Shown piece after piece: positions 8,339 through 16,269 of a stretch of 45,229 nucleotides of DNA. Position 1 is the first letter of the stretch, and each line of letters begins with the position of its first letter. Made by a program: the position numbers and the translations under genes. The DNA comes from Candidatus Azambacteria bacterium. GTDB lineage: Bacteria > Patescibacteriota > Minisyncoccia > GWC2-36-17 > WO2-46-25. The notes under the pieces are model-generated. The model was not told where the DNA came from. It saw nothing but the letters and a program-made list of their open reading frames with translations, and did no database searches. The stretch covers positions 1 to 45,229 of the forward strand of contig JACRAK010000032.1 of NCBI GenBank assembly GCA_016234725.1. The letters run 5' to 3'.

Positions 8339-9469
8339 TTATTTTAAACTTTTATATAACGATTTGTATTTTTCTATTGTCCGCATGAGCGCGAAGTATT
8401 GTGCTACACGCGCGCGGGCGGCGACACCCATTTCATGAGCGCGCGCGAGGTTGCTTAAAAGCTCCCGCAGAGCGTGGGATAACGCTTCAACATCCCCTGG
8501 CGGAACCAATAAACCTGTTTCTTTATCAATCACCATTTCAGGTATGCCGCCAACATTTGATGCTACCACAGGCACGCCGCAAGCGCCAGCCTCCAAAACC
8601 ACAATCCCCAACCCTTCCCATAATGAAGGCAAAACAAAAATGTCAGTGTCTTGTAAAATAGCTGGAATATCACGCCTAGTGCCCAAATAATTCACCCGTT
8701 CGCGTATATTTAAATCACGCGCCAAATCCAACGAATATGTTAATAAAGATCCCGCGCCAACCAACACCAACTCCCACGCAAGGTCATCTAAAAGTGCGAG
8801 CGCGCGAAGCAGTATCTCATGCCCTTTTTGCGGCTCCATGCGCGCCACACAAGTAATGTGCGGCATACGCACATTTGTTTTGTTATTTGTAAATGCGCCC
8901 GATACAACCGATGGCAACGGCGCTGGAATAAATTTCTGTATATCTACGCCATCATAAATCACCAGCAATTTTTTCTCTGGAAAATGATATGTCCGCACCG
9001 CAAATTGTTTTATAGCTTCTGAAAGGCATACCACGCGCGCGGGCGTAGTTGCCAATAATTTTTTTACAAATGTCTGCCACTTTTTTTCATCTGCATTGAT
9101 ATTATGCTCCGTGCTTATGATATGCTTTACTCCCGTTTTACGCGCCGCGTACCAGCCAAGAATATCCGCGCTCGTAAGATGCGTGTGCAAAATTGTTGGA
9201 GATTCTTTGCGTAAAAACGATACCAACGCGCGCGCCCGCTCGTACCACAAAATCCACTTTATTTTTGAATGTTTTTTAATAAGGCTGTCAAGGCGGACAA
9301 CACGCACGCCGGCGGATCTTAATTCTTCTTCCAAAGGGCCGCCCGCTACCATAGTAACCACCATGCTTTCAAACGCCGCGCGCGGCAAAGAAACGCACAA
9401 ATCAGCCACCAGCCGCTCCGCGCCGCCCAGCGCGAGCGTGGGAATACAATGAACAATTTTTATACTCAT
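8339..9469 (-). CDS. GT4 glycosyltransferase
   Basis: 376 aa. Starts 'MSIKIVHCIPTLALGGAERL', the Gly-rich GGAE loop typical of GT4 enzymes. The donor domain shows 'VARMEPQKGHEIL' and the E-x7-E motif in 'LPSLWEGLGIVVLEAGACG' near residue 285, followed by 'VPVVASNVGGIPEMV'. It is predicted to add one sugar to a lipid-linked repeat unit in the cytoplasm. It overlaps the upstream O-antigen-ligase-like gene by 4 nt (ATGA), so the pair is translationally coupled. The two genes together lie between two halves of element D and may move as a unit. Confidence 0.92.
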   Translation of the reverse strand: MSIKIVHCIPTLALGGAERLVADLCVSLPRAAFESMVVTMVAGGPLEEELRSAGVRVVRLDSLIKKHSKIKWILWYERARALVSFLRKESPTILHTHLTSADILGWYAARKTGVKHIISTEHNINADEKKWQTFVKKLLATTPARVVCLSEAIKQFAVRTYHFPEKKLLVIYDGVDIQKFIPAPLPSVVSGAFTNNKTNVRMPHITCVARMEPQKGHEILLRALALLDDLAWELVLVGAGSLLTYSLDLARDLNIRERVNYLGTRRDIPAILQDTDIFVLPSLWEGLGIVVLEAGACGVPVVASNVGGIPEMVIDKETGLLVPPGDVEALSHALRELLSNLARAHEMGVAARARVAQYFALMRTIEKYKSLYKSLK

Positions 9470-10794
9470 AGAGAAGATGATTCAAACAATCGCGCGGCGG
9501 CAAGCGCGAGTCCCACCGGCAACCACAGATGCACCCCATAATATGATGTGTTAAACAATTGAAAAACAAAACTTCCCGATGCGGATAAAAATAAACAAAA
9601 AAGCATTGCGCGGGAAGCGGAGCGCGGATCGCGTAAGACCCACGCCTTCCACAAACGCGCCACACACCACCACACAAAAACAATAAACGCGAGCGTGCCA
9701 AATAACCCCACTTCCGCGATTAATTTTTGAAACACTCCGTGCGCGTCCAAGGGGTCTCCATACTCCACGCCAAACACGCGCGTTTCTTCGACCAAAGGAA
9801 CAAATGATCCGACTCCATTTCCCAACAGAGGATGCGCTTTGAAAGCAGACCACGCGATGCCGGTGATGTCAAACCGTGTCGCGTTTGAAGAAATAACAAT
9901 GGGGCTGCGGATAAACACTGCCATATACACAACGAGCGGGGAAATGACAACCAATGTGGCACCAACAATACGCAAAAACGCAACGCGCGATATTTTTTTG
10001 TAAAAAAACATATAGATCGCGCCTTCAATAATCAACGCAATCCACGCGGCGCGTGAAAATGTCAAAAGCGCGGCGGCGAGCATCAAAATGAAACTCACAA
10101 AATACCATTTGCGCGCCGCTACTCTTTCCGTGCGCCACATGCAATACGCGGCAAGCGGTATGGCGGCTACCAACACCTCGGCAAGCAGGTTTTGATTCCA
10201 GCCAAACGGATAAAAACTGCCCCAACCAAGCGGCGTTACGCGCGTGAGAAATCCAAATGCCGCTTCTTTGAAAAAAAGAGAGAACAAACCCATGAGCGCG
10301 GCAATGATGCCGGTGGACAAAAATAATACGATGCTGTTTTTGAGAACGCGTTTGCTGGTAATAATCCACGATGGCAAGACAATCCACACCAAATAAAAAA
10401 ATAAGATGGGACGCAAAAAATATTTGAACGCGTTTGCGCGCACCTCTGGATCAACCTGAATAATAGAGATAAACGCGACAAACAGAAATGGTAGGAAAAA
10501 ATACCAGCCTATCGCGCGGAGTTCCGCGAAAGGTGTGAACGATCCTTTCAATACGCGCGTTGCTATACGCGCACCCACCAGAATAAGTAAAAACAGCGCG
10601 AGAAAATCCACGTAAGGAGCGTTAATATTACCGATATACGGAAGGTCTTTTGCCCAGCTCAGTTGGTTGAAATTCAAAATGAGTCCGGTGAAAGGACCTA
10701 AAAAAACAAACGCGTACCACAACCAAAGCGCGCGCTCCCAAAAAAACAGGAACGCGATGATGAATAATAGAATAAATACGCCAAGTGCGGACAT
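9466..10794 (-). CDS. O-antigen ligase / Wzy polymerase-like membrane protein
   Basis: 442 aa polytopic protein with about 10-12 hydrophobic segments spread along its length. It has the large loop and the 'GNGVGSFVP...YGDPLDAHGVFQKLIAEVGLFG' arrangement (read in pieces) typical of the O-antigen ligase family. The His in 'DAHGVFQ' and the following 'AEVGLFG' are characteristic of Wzy/WaaL-like proteins. It either polymerises repeat units or ligates a glycan at the outer face of the membrane. It has no Shine-Dalgarno site, ends in TGA overlapping the next gene, and begins 4 bp inside the right half of element D. A Wzz-like protein that could set chain length is encoded 28 kb away at 38077. Confidence 0.88.
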   Translation of the reverse strand: MSALGVFILLFIIAFLFFWERALWLWYAFVFLGPFTGLILNFNQLSWAKDLPYIGNINAPYVDFLALFLLILVGARIATRVLKGSFTPFAELRAIGWYFFLPFLFVAFISIIQVDPEVRANAFKYFLRPILFFYLVWIVLPSWIITSKRVLKNSIVLFLSTGIIAALMGLFSLFFKEAAFGFLTRVTPLGWGSFYPFGWNQNLLAEVLVAAIPLAAYCMWRTERVAARKWYFVSFILMLAAALLTFSRAAWIALIIEGAIYMFFYKKISRVAFLRIVGATLVVISPLVVYMAVFIRSPIVISSNATRFDITGIAWSAFKAHPLLGNGVGSFVPLVEETRVFGVEYGDPLDAHGVFQKLIAEVGLFGTLAFIVFVWWCVARLWKAWVLRDPRSASRAMLFCLFLSASGSFVFQLFNTSYYGVHLWLPVGLALAAARLFESSSL

Positions 10795-10798
10795 AAAT

Positions 10799-10884
10799 AA
10801 GGATTTTTGCTCCAGCTCGCCGCCGCCGCGGCTCCGTGAGTCCCCTCAATGGTATTGCCTCAACGACATTTCGTAATTCAAAGC
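10799..10884. repeat. Element D, right portion (with 29-bp junction repeat)
   Basis: Opens with the same 29 bp as 8293-8321, then continues GCGGCTCCGTGAGTCCCCTC... to the terminus CATTTCGTAATTCAAAGC. It is followed 6 bp later by a complete element A. Confidence 0.85.
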
Positions 10885-10890
10885 TTATAA

Positions 10891-11051
10891 GGGTCTGTCG
10901 CCGAATGCGCTTTTGCAGTGAAACGCGCAGATTTCGAGACAAAATTATTGAATAAATTTTGAAGTTTAACAGTGGTTAAGCTGAAAAATTTTGAAATAAT
11001 TTTGTCCGAAAGATGCGCGTTGCAGTCAAAATGACATTCGGCGACAGACCC
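10891..11051. repeat. Palindromic element A, complete copy with target duplication
   Basis: 161 bp from GGGTCTGTCGCCGAATGCGC to CATTCGGCGACAGACCC. It is flanked by TATAA on both sides (10886-10890 and 11052-11056), a 5-bp target-site duplication. Confidence 0.9.
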
Positions 11052-11080
11052 TATAAACAGTATAGCAGAAAAATAAAAAA

Positions 11081-11105
11081 AATAGCTAGGTTGGTAGCTA
11101 TTTTT
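11081..11105. terminator. Bidirectional terminator-like hairpin
   Basis: AATAGCTA / TAGCTATT stem with a 6-nt loop, flanked by an A-tract on the left and TTTTT on the right. No complete gene runs into it from the left, so its user is unclear. Confidence 0.6.
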
Positions 11106-11106
11106 G

Positions 11107-11646
11107 GTTGGGTTGACTGAATGAGCGAGGCAAGCGCGGGGACAAGATGATCTTCTTTTGTATTTAATGTATCTTTATTAATTGTGAAGACTCACCCCAT
11201 CCCCGCCACTCGCCTATCCCACTTTACGACGGAACCTTTCCGCCGCCACGCTCGCTTAAGGGGAGTGCGCGAACATGGTTCGTGGGAAGCTGGTATCGGC
11301 AAGCGCGGCGGAGCCCGGGGGGAGCCGGGCTCCAACCGCGCTTGCTTATTTCCACCTGGGACTAAGAGTCCCGACCGTGTTTTGTCCCGCGCAAGGTGCT
11401 AGCAGACGCAAGAACACAGCAGTGGAAAATGAACTGGTGTCAACGCGGCGGAAGGCAGGATCAACTCGGCGTCTTGGTACCCCCGAGAAACCAAGTTTAC
11501 TCCTGCCTCCCCACCGCGCCGATCCCACTTTGCGGCTACGCAACCGCACCTTGCGGCTACGCAACCGCGCGCTACGATCATACTTCGTCAGGCGTTCACC
11601 CTTGTGAGCAAACGCTTACAACCGTAGCAGTGAGAAACCTACATTG
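11107..11646. other. GC-rich, hairpin-dense non-coding stretch
   Basis: No credible gene. It contains several small inverted repeats (GAGCCCG/CGGGCTC at 11307-11329, GGGACT/AGTCCC at 11357-11372, GGCAGGA/TCCTGCC spanning about 11454-11512) and two tandem copies of an 18-bp self-complementary unit (TTGCGGCTACGCAACCGC) near 11530-11570. Two related segments occur: 'CGCCTATCCCACTTTACG' near 11210 and 'CGCCGATCCCACTTTGCG' near 11518. It could be a structured RNA or a decayed element. It shows no match to the RNase P or SRP core motifs I looked for. Confidence 0.5.
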
Positions 11647-11684
11647 TTCAGCTCGCGCGCGTCTCGTCTGGCGCGCGAGCTGAA
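11647..11684 (-). terminator. Perfect GC-rich hairpin after the 692-aa gene
   Basis: 14-bp perfect stem TTCAGCTCGCGCGC / GCGCGCGAGCTGAA with a 10-nt loop, starting 12 nt after the stop codon. There is no clear U-tract, so it may be a 3'-protective stem rather than a classic terminator. Confidence 0.6.
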
Positions 11685-11696
11685 TGAGGGCGCGCT

Positions 11697-13775
11697 CTAC
11701 TGCACCAACGGGGTGCACTTGAGCGCGAGGGTCATACCACTCGCCGCGCTCGGGAGCGCGCCGACGAGCGTGTCCACGCCGACGAAGAGCGTTTCGCCCT
11801 TCGCCACCTGCACAGCCACGACCTTGTAGTCAATGGCCTCGCAGGAGGACGGCGTGCACTTACCCTTGGCGACGACGACGATGTGCTTGTCCGACGGATC
11901 GGACAAGCCCACCTCCACCGTGTAGTCGCCGTCAGACACGAACTGCCAGAGCTTCTCTGCTCCTGGCACGCTCGTGGGCGGCGCACACCCCCACTTGTTG
12001 ACAACGCCTGTGAGGCCAGTGAGATCCACTGACCACGACGATCCGCACTGCACGCTCCCAACGGCCTTGCAGACCTGCTGGGCACAAAGCGGATCCCCGG
12101 CGCAGGCGGCGTCTTGGCAATCGACAAGACCGTTCTTGTCGTTGTCAACGCCGTCGCCGCACGCCACAGACTCCGGCGTGCAGACATTCTGCCCGGCGCA
12201 GGTGCCGCCGGAGCAGACATCGTCCGAGGTGCACTTGTTGCCGTCGTCGCACGCGGCCGTGTTCGGGGCGTTTACGCACCCCTTTGCAGGGTCGCACGAG
12301 TCGTCGGTGCAGGCGTTGCCGTCGTTGCAATTGGGCGGCGCGCCACCGGCGCACTTGCCGCCCGAGCACGCGTCTCCCACGGTGCAGGCGTTGCCGTCGT
12401 CGCACGCGGCCGTGTTCGGGGCGTTTACGCACCCCTTTGCAGGGTCGCACGAGTCGTCGGTGCAGGCGTTGCCGTCGTCGCAGTTGGGCGGCGCGCCTCC
12501 GGCGCACTTGCCGCCGGAGCAGACATCGCCCGAGGTGCACGCGTTGCCATCGTCGCACGCGGCCGTGTTCGGGGCGTTGACGCACCCCTTGGCAGGGTCG
12601 CACGAGTCGTCGGAGCACGGGTTCTTGTCGTCGCAGTTGACGACCTGACCCATGCAGACGCCACCCGAGCATGCATCCGGCATGGTGCAGGCGTTGCCGT
12701 CGTCGCACGCGGCCACATTGTTCACATGGACGCACCCGATTGCCGGGTCGCACGAGTCGTCGGTGCACCCGCTCCCATCGTCGCACGAGATGGACTTCTT
12801 TGTACAAAGTCCGCCCTCGCACTTCTCCGAAGTGCACGCGTTGCCGTCGTCGCAGGTCGCGGCGTTGTTGGCGAACACGCAGTTGCCTGTCTGCGTATCG
12901 CACGAGTCGTCTGTGCACGGGTTGCCGTCGTCGCACACCTTCTGCGCAACGACGCACTTGCCGCCGCCGCAGGTGTCGCCCGTGGTGCACGGGTTGCCGT
13001 CGTCGCAGGTCGCGGCGTTGGGGAGCGTTACACACCCCTTTACCACGTCGCACGAGTCGTCCGTGCATGGGTTCTTGTCGTCGCAGTCCGGCGCGGCACC
13101 ACCCACGCACTTGAAGGCGTTGTCCGCGGGGTCTATCCCGCATGCGTCGCCCGAGGTGCAGGCGTTGCCGTCGTCGCACACATGCCCCGCAAACGACTTC
13201 AAGAAGTCGCCGCAGGTCTGCGTGTTTACGGCGTAGTTCAAGCACATTGGCTGCTTGAACACGCAACCGTCCGTGCCGCAGGAGTTTTCCCCCGCGGCCT
13301 GCGGGTGCGCGCATCCTCCCTGCCCCCCGTAGAAGTACGGGTTGCAGTAGTCGGTGGTGCACGCATTGCCATCGTCGCATGACCCGTCCGGCGCGGGCGC
13401 GAAATTGCATCCGATGCCGAGCGGCCAGTACGTGGTGGAAGGATCCACGCACGTCTGGGCGACGAATGTCTCGCAGACGCCCGTTGTCCACGGCGTCTGC
13501 ATGGTGCAACGGACCACGCCGTTGCACTGGTCCGCCTGCCAGTACTTGAGCAACTGGCAGTCGGAGTCCTGCGTACAGGTGAGCGGCGCGGTGGAGTCCG
13601 TCGCCACCTTCTTCGGCACGCCCATCAGGGCGGCCGTGTGAATTTCCATTAACGACGCCACCGTGGCGCCGTCGTCCGTCTTCTCGACGGCCGCGCACGC
13701 GGCGCCAAGCCCTCCGAAGAGGGCGATGCCGGCGAGGAGAACCCCCACCAGCGCAAACTGTTTGAACTTCTTCAT
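11697..13775 (-). CDS. Secreted cysteine-rich repeat protein with C-terminal beta domain
   Basis: 692 aa from the ATG at 13775, which has AAAGGAGG upstream; the longer frame to 13898 lacks a site. The signal peptide is 'MKKFKQFALVGVLLAGIALF', with cleavage near 'ACAA'. About 14 copies of a C-D-D-G-N-x-C-T-x-x-D-x-C module alternate between a 'DSCDPAKGC' form and a 'GDxCSGGKCAGG' form, giving 51-aa (153-bp) composite repeats nearly identical in DNA between 12241 and 12700. The modules resemble the Dictyostelium-type Cys repeat family and probably form disulfide-locked, possibly Ca-binding rods. Residues ~537-562 carry a 'CGDGVDNDKNGLVDC' motif known from myxobacterial surface proteins. The last ~120 residues resemble a PPC-type beta domain. 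Ends in TAG. GC-rich compared with the flanks. Confidence 0.85.
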   Translation of the reverse strand: MKKFKQFALVGVLLAGIALFGGLGAACAAVEKTDDGATVASLMEIHTAALMGVPKKVATDSTAPLTCTQDSDCQLLKYWQADQCNGVVRCTMQTPWTTGVCETFVAQTCVDPSTTYWPLGIGCNFAPAPDGSCDDGNACTTDYCNPYFYGGQGGCAHPQAAGENSCGTDGCVFKQPMCLNYAVNTQTCGDFLKSFAGHVCDDGNACTSGDACGIDPADNAFKCVGGAAPDCDDKNPCTDDSCDVVKGCVTLPNAATCDDGNPCTTGDTCGGGKCVVAQKVCDDGNPCTDDSCDTQTGNCVFANNAATCDDGNACTSEKCEGGLCTKKSISCDDGSGCTDDSCDPAIGCVHVNNVAACDDGNACTMPDACSGGVCMGQVVNCDDKNPCSDDSCDPAKGCVNAPNTAACDDGNACTSGDVCSGGKCAGGAPPNCDDGNACTDDSCDPAKGCVNAPNTAACDDGNACTVGDACSGGKCAGGAPPNCNDGNACTDDSCDPAKGCVNAPNTAACDDGNKCTSDDVCSGGTCAGQNVCTPESVACGDGVDNDKNGLVDCQDAACAGDPLCAQQVCKAVGSVQCGSSWSVDLTGLTGVVNKWGCAPPTSVPGAEKLWQFVSDGDYTVEVGLSDPSDKHIVVVAKGKCTPSSCEAIDYKVVAVQVAKGETLFVGVDTLVGALPSAASGMTLALKCTPLVQ

Positions 13776-13896
13776 TTTTCTGCCCCCTCCTTTGGGGCTT
13801 TTGACCACGAACACGGCTAGAGAATTTCCCTGCCGTCGGACAGACACGTCTGACGCGATAATCCGTGCACCCGCACGAACATCATCTTCAGAGCGC

Positions 13897-13959
13897 ATAA
13901 ACTGTCTTAAAGAATACCTCTTTTTTATTAAAGAAGAGAACCTCTTTAAGACAGTTTAT
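13897..13959. other. 17-bp-arm palindrome in the leader of the 692-aa gene
   Basis: Perfect arms ATAAACTGTCTTAAAGA (13897-13913) and TCTTTAAGACAGTTTAT (13943-13959), separated by 29 nt. It lies in the predicted 5' leader (about 250 nt) of the minus-strand gene. It could be a regulatory hairpin, an operator or a small mobile palindrome. Confidence 0.6.
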
Positions 13960-14030
13960 ACACCCTATCAAAAATCAATCAAACTAGATTAAAAAAGACC
14001 ATAATTATCCCAATTTTAGGATAACACTTT

Positions 14031-14059
14031 ACCCTAGCATATACCCTTAAAGCTGTCAA
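14031..14059 (-). promoter_or_regulatory. Sigma70-type promoter for the 692-aa gene
   Basis: On the minus strand: TTGACA (plus 14054-14059 as TGTCAA), 17-nt spacer, TAGGGT (plus 14031-14036). The resulting leader is about 250 nt and includes the 13897-13959 palindrome. Confidence 0.65.
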
Positions 14060-14069
14060 ATTTTAAGCC

Positions 14070-14098
14070 TTGACAGAATTGCCACAATAAGCTATATC
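14070..14098 (+). promoter_or_regulatory. Sigma70-type promoter for the 572-aa lipoprotein
   Basis: TTGACA, 17-nt spacer, TATATC. The -35 boxes of this and the divergent minus promoter lie only 10 bp apart in an inverted arrangement (TGTCAA...TTGACA), so the two genes may be co-controlled. Two small stems (GACGCG/CGCGTC, AGGCC/GGCCT) lie in the ~70-nt leader. Confidence 0.75.
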
Positions 14099-14174
14099 TA
14101 AAACAGACGCGAAGCTCGCGTCAATAGTTCATTCTATCAAAATAAGGCCCGATGCGCGGCCTTTGAGGAGTGCC

Positions 14175-15893
14175 ATGCGCACATTCTCCACCCTTTGCAT
14201 CATCGTGGTTGCCGCACTGTGCGGTTGTCCTAGCAATCAAGAAGTAGTCGCTCCGGTGGCGGACACAAGTGCCGACACGACCAGCGACATCGCCTACCCG
14301 GATGTGCTGGGCGTGGACTACGCCAAGCCGTGCACGAGCGCCACTGCGGCGTCCGTCTGCGACGACCACAGTGTCTGCACCATGGACTCCTGCTACATCA
14401 ACCAGAGCAAGGAGGGAAGCGGATTCTGTCAGCACCTGCCGGTGGACACCATCGACATCCAGTGCAACGACGGAAACGCCTGCACCGTGAGCGACACCTG
14501 CGTAAACGGAAAATGCGTGGGCGGCGGGCTCAAGGTCTGCGATGACAAGAACCCATGCACGGACGACTCGTGCGACACGGCCTCCGGCATGTGTTCTTCC
14601 AAGAACAACACCGCGGCGTGCGACGACGGCAACGCGTGCACTGTGGAAGACGTGTGCAAGAACGGCAAGTGCAAGGGCACACTCGTTGCATGCGACGATG
14701 TGAATGACTGCACGAGCGACTCATGCGACCCGGCCTCCGGGTGCGTCTTCACTAAGCTCGCGCAAGGCAAGTGCGACGACGGCGACATCTGCACTACGGA
14801 AAAGTGCGAAGCTGGCGTGTGCGTGTCCAAGCCGCTGGTGTGTGAAGACGGCAACCCGTGCACCAACGACTCGTGCGACCAGACAGCAGGCGGATGCGTT
14901 TCCACAGACGCGCCGGCAGGAAGCCCTTGCGACGACGGCAATCCGTGCACCATGAGCGACGCGTGCTCCGGAGGCAAATGCACCTCGGGGCAACCCGTCA
15001 AGTGCGATGATGCCAATGCGTGCACCAATGACGCCTGCGACAAGGTGAGCGGACAGTGCGTACACACCCCGAGCGGGCTCACTACCTGCGACGACAACGA
15101 CAAGTGCACGCAGGATGATGCGTGTACCTACTCGGTTGCCGAAGGCAAGCAGGTCTGCGCGGGCAAGCCGCTGGACTGCAACGACGGCAATCCGTGCACG
15201 AGCGACCAGTGCGACCCAAAGGTGGGGTGCACGCACCTTACCAACAACGGGGTGTGCAACGATGCCAACCCGTGCACGACAGATGATGTCTGTAAAGCAG
15301 GGACATGCGCCGGAAAGGCAATCCAGTGCGATGACGAAAACGTCTGCACCAAGGATTACTGCCACCCAATCTTTGGGTGCATGTACGAGTATGTGAGCGG
15401 AATTGCGTGCGACGACGGCAACGCGTGCACCAAAAACGACTCATGCATGGGCGGCGCCTGCACCGGCGGCGTGTACCTCCAGTGCAACGATGGCAACGAC
15501 TGCACAAGCGACTCGTGCAACCCCAACATAGGGTGCGTGTTCACCAAAGTGAGCAACGGCGCCGCGTGCATTGACGGAAACGCATGCACCACGGACGAGA
15601 AGTGCCAAGACGGCAAGTGCCTCCCGGGGCAAACCGTCAACTGCAACGACGGAAACTCGTGCACCGTGGACGCGTGCGACACGCAGACCGGCAAATGCGC
15701 GCACGCTCCATTGCCCAATTACACCGTCTGCGACGACGGCAATGGGTGTACCAGCGGGGACTATTGTTACAAGGGGGAATGCACCGGACCGGTGTACAAC
15801 CTCTGTGATGACAAGAACCCGTGCACTGTGGACACCTGCAGTCCAACAAATGGCAAGTGCTACAACACGCCGATCAAGGACTGTACGCAGTAA
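14175..15893 (+). CDS. Cysteine-rich repeat lipoprotein
   Basis: 572 aa from the ATG at 14175, preceded by GAGGAG; a start four codons earlier is less well placed. The lipoprotein signal 'MRTFSTLCIIVVAALCGC' has a lipobox L-C-G-C, so the mature protein is probably lipid-anchored outside the membrane. The rest is almost wholly C-D-D-G-N-x-C-T repeats alternating between 'xDSCDxxxGxC' and 'GDxCxxGKCxG' types, as in the 692-aa and 1157-aa proteins, but less uniform in DNA. There is no separate C-terminal domain; it ends 'NGKCYNTPIKDCTQ'. It is divergent from the 692-aa gene with back-to-back promoters. Likely a rigid surface rod or adhesin. GC-rich; TAA stop. Confidence 0.85.
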   Translation: MRTFSTLCIIVVAALCGCPSNQEVVAPVADTSADTTSDIAYPDVLGVDYAKPCTSATAASVCDDHSVCTMDSCYINQSKEGSGFCQHLPVDTIDIQCNDGNACTVSDTCVNGKCVGGGLKVCDDKNPCTDDSCDTASGMCSSKNNTAACDDGNACTVEDVCKNGKCKGTLVACDDVNDCTSDSCDPASGCVFTKLAQGKCDDGDICTTEKCEAGVCVSKPLVCEDGNPCTNDSCDQTAGGCVSTDAPAGSPCDDGNPCTMSDACSGGKCTSGQPVKCDDANACTNDACDKVSGQCVHTPSGLTTCDDNDKCTQDDACTYSVAEGKQVCAGKPLDCNDGNPCTSDQCDPKVGCTHLTNNGVCNDANPCTTDDVCKAGTCAGKAIQCDDENVCTKDYCHPIFGCMYEYVSGIACDDGNACTKNDSCMGGACTGGVYLQCNDGNDCTSDSCNPNIGCVFTKVSNGAACIDGNACTTDEKCQDGKCLPGQTVNCNDGNSCTVDACDTQTGKCAHAPLPNYTVCDDGNGCTSGDYCYKGECTGPVYNLCDDKNPCTVDTCSPTNGKCYNTPIKDCTQ

Positions 15894-15975
15894 ACGCTAC
15901 GCGCCGCCGGGCGCGCGAGCGCCGTCCAAAATAAAACGCGTCTATAAAGACGGGTCATCCTACCACATTACCCAC

Positions 15976-16000
15976 CCTACGATTAACCCGTAGGTTTTTT
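15976..16000 (+). terminator. Intrinsic terminator after the 572-aa gene
   Basis: CCTACG / CGTAGG stem with a short loop followed by TTTTTT. A second palindrome, ATAGGAC/GTCCTAT, follows at about 16006-16026. Confidence 0.85.
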
Positions 16001-16028
16001 ATTGAGATAGGACATATGGGTCCTATGA

Positions 16029-16172
16029 GCTTTGAATTACGAAATGGCGTTGAGGCAAAGATTATGAGGGGACTACGGAGCGCGACGGCGCGAGTATTGA
16101 GCAAAAATTCAACAGAATTTTTGCGTGCCCCGAATAATTTTTGCCTCAAAAAGACATTTCGTAATTCAAAGC
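16029..16172. repeat. Element D, complete copy with target duplication
   Basis: 144 bp with termini GCTTTGAATTACGAAATG and CATTTCGTAATTCAAAGC, flanked by TATGA on both sides (16024-16028 and 16173-16177). It sits 11 bp before the -35 box of the next gene. Confidence 0.9.
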
Positions 16173-16183
16173 TATGAGACATA

Positions 16184-16213
16184 TTGACAAATCATACCGT
16201 CTCTTGATAGGAT
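16184..16213 (+). promoter_or_regulatory. Promoter for the 426-aa lipoprotein
   Basis: TTGACA, 18-nt spacer, TAGGAT, immediately after the element D insertion. The leader is about 50 nt. Confidence 0.65.
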
Positions 16214-16269
16214 AACCTATTGCAAAGAAAAAGCTTCTTTCGCAAGATAAACACAACAAGGAGAATACG

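Noticed and set aside
9466-10794. Possible UGA recoding as in some CPR groups
   Set aside because: UGA acts as the stop in the wzy-like, GT4 and HtrA-like genes at sensible family ends, and no in-frame UGA interrupts the conserved genes.
11107-11646. RNase P RNA or SRP RNA
   Set aside because: No GAGGAAAGUCC-type or SRP Alu/S-domain core could be found on either strand.
12241-12700. CRISPR-like regular repeats (GCGTTGCCGTCGTCGCA spaced about 75 bp)
   Set aside because: They are codons for the D-D-G-N-A core of the Cys modules in one open frame; spacers are themselves repeated and no cas genes are present.
12114-13382. Long plus-strand open frames over the Cys-rich genes (also 18354-20087 and 20760-22238)
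   Set aside because: They are antisense to GC-rich repeats, translate to monotonous Ala/Val/Arg-rich text, and have no start signals; the minus-strand frames have signal peptides and SD sites.
12145-13698. Minus-strand 517-codon frame overlapping the 692-aa gene
   Set aside because: Arg-rich shadow of the same repeats in another frame, with no SD site.
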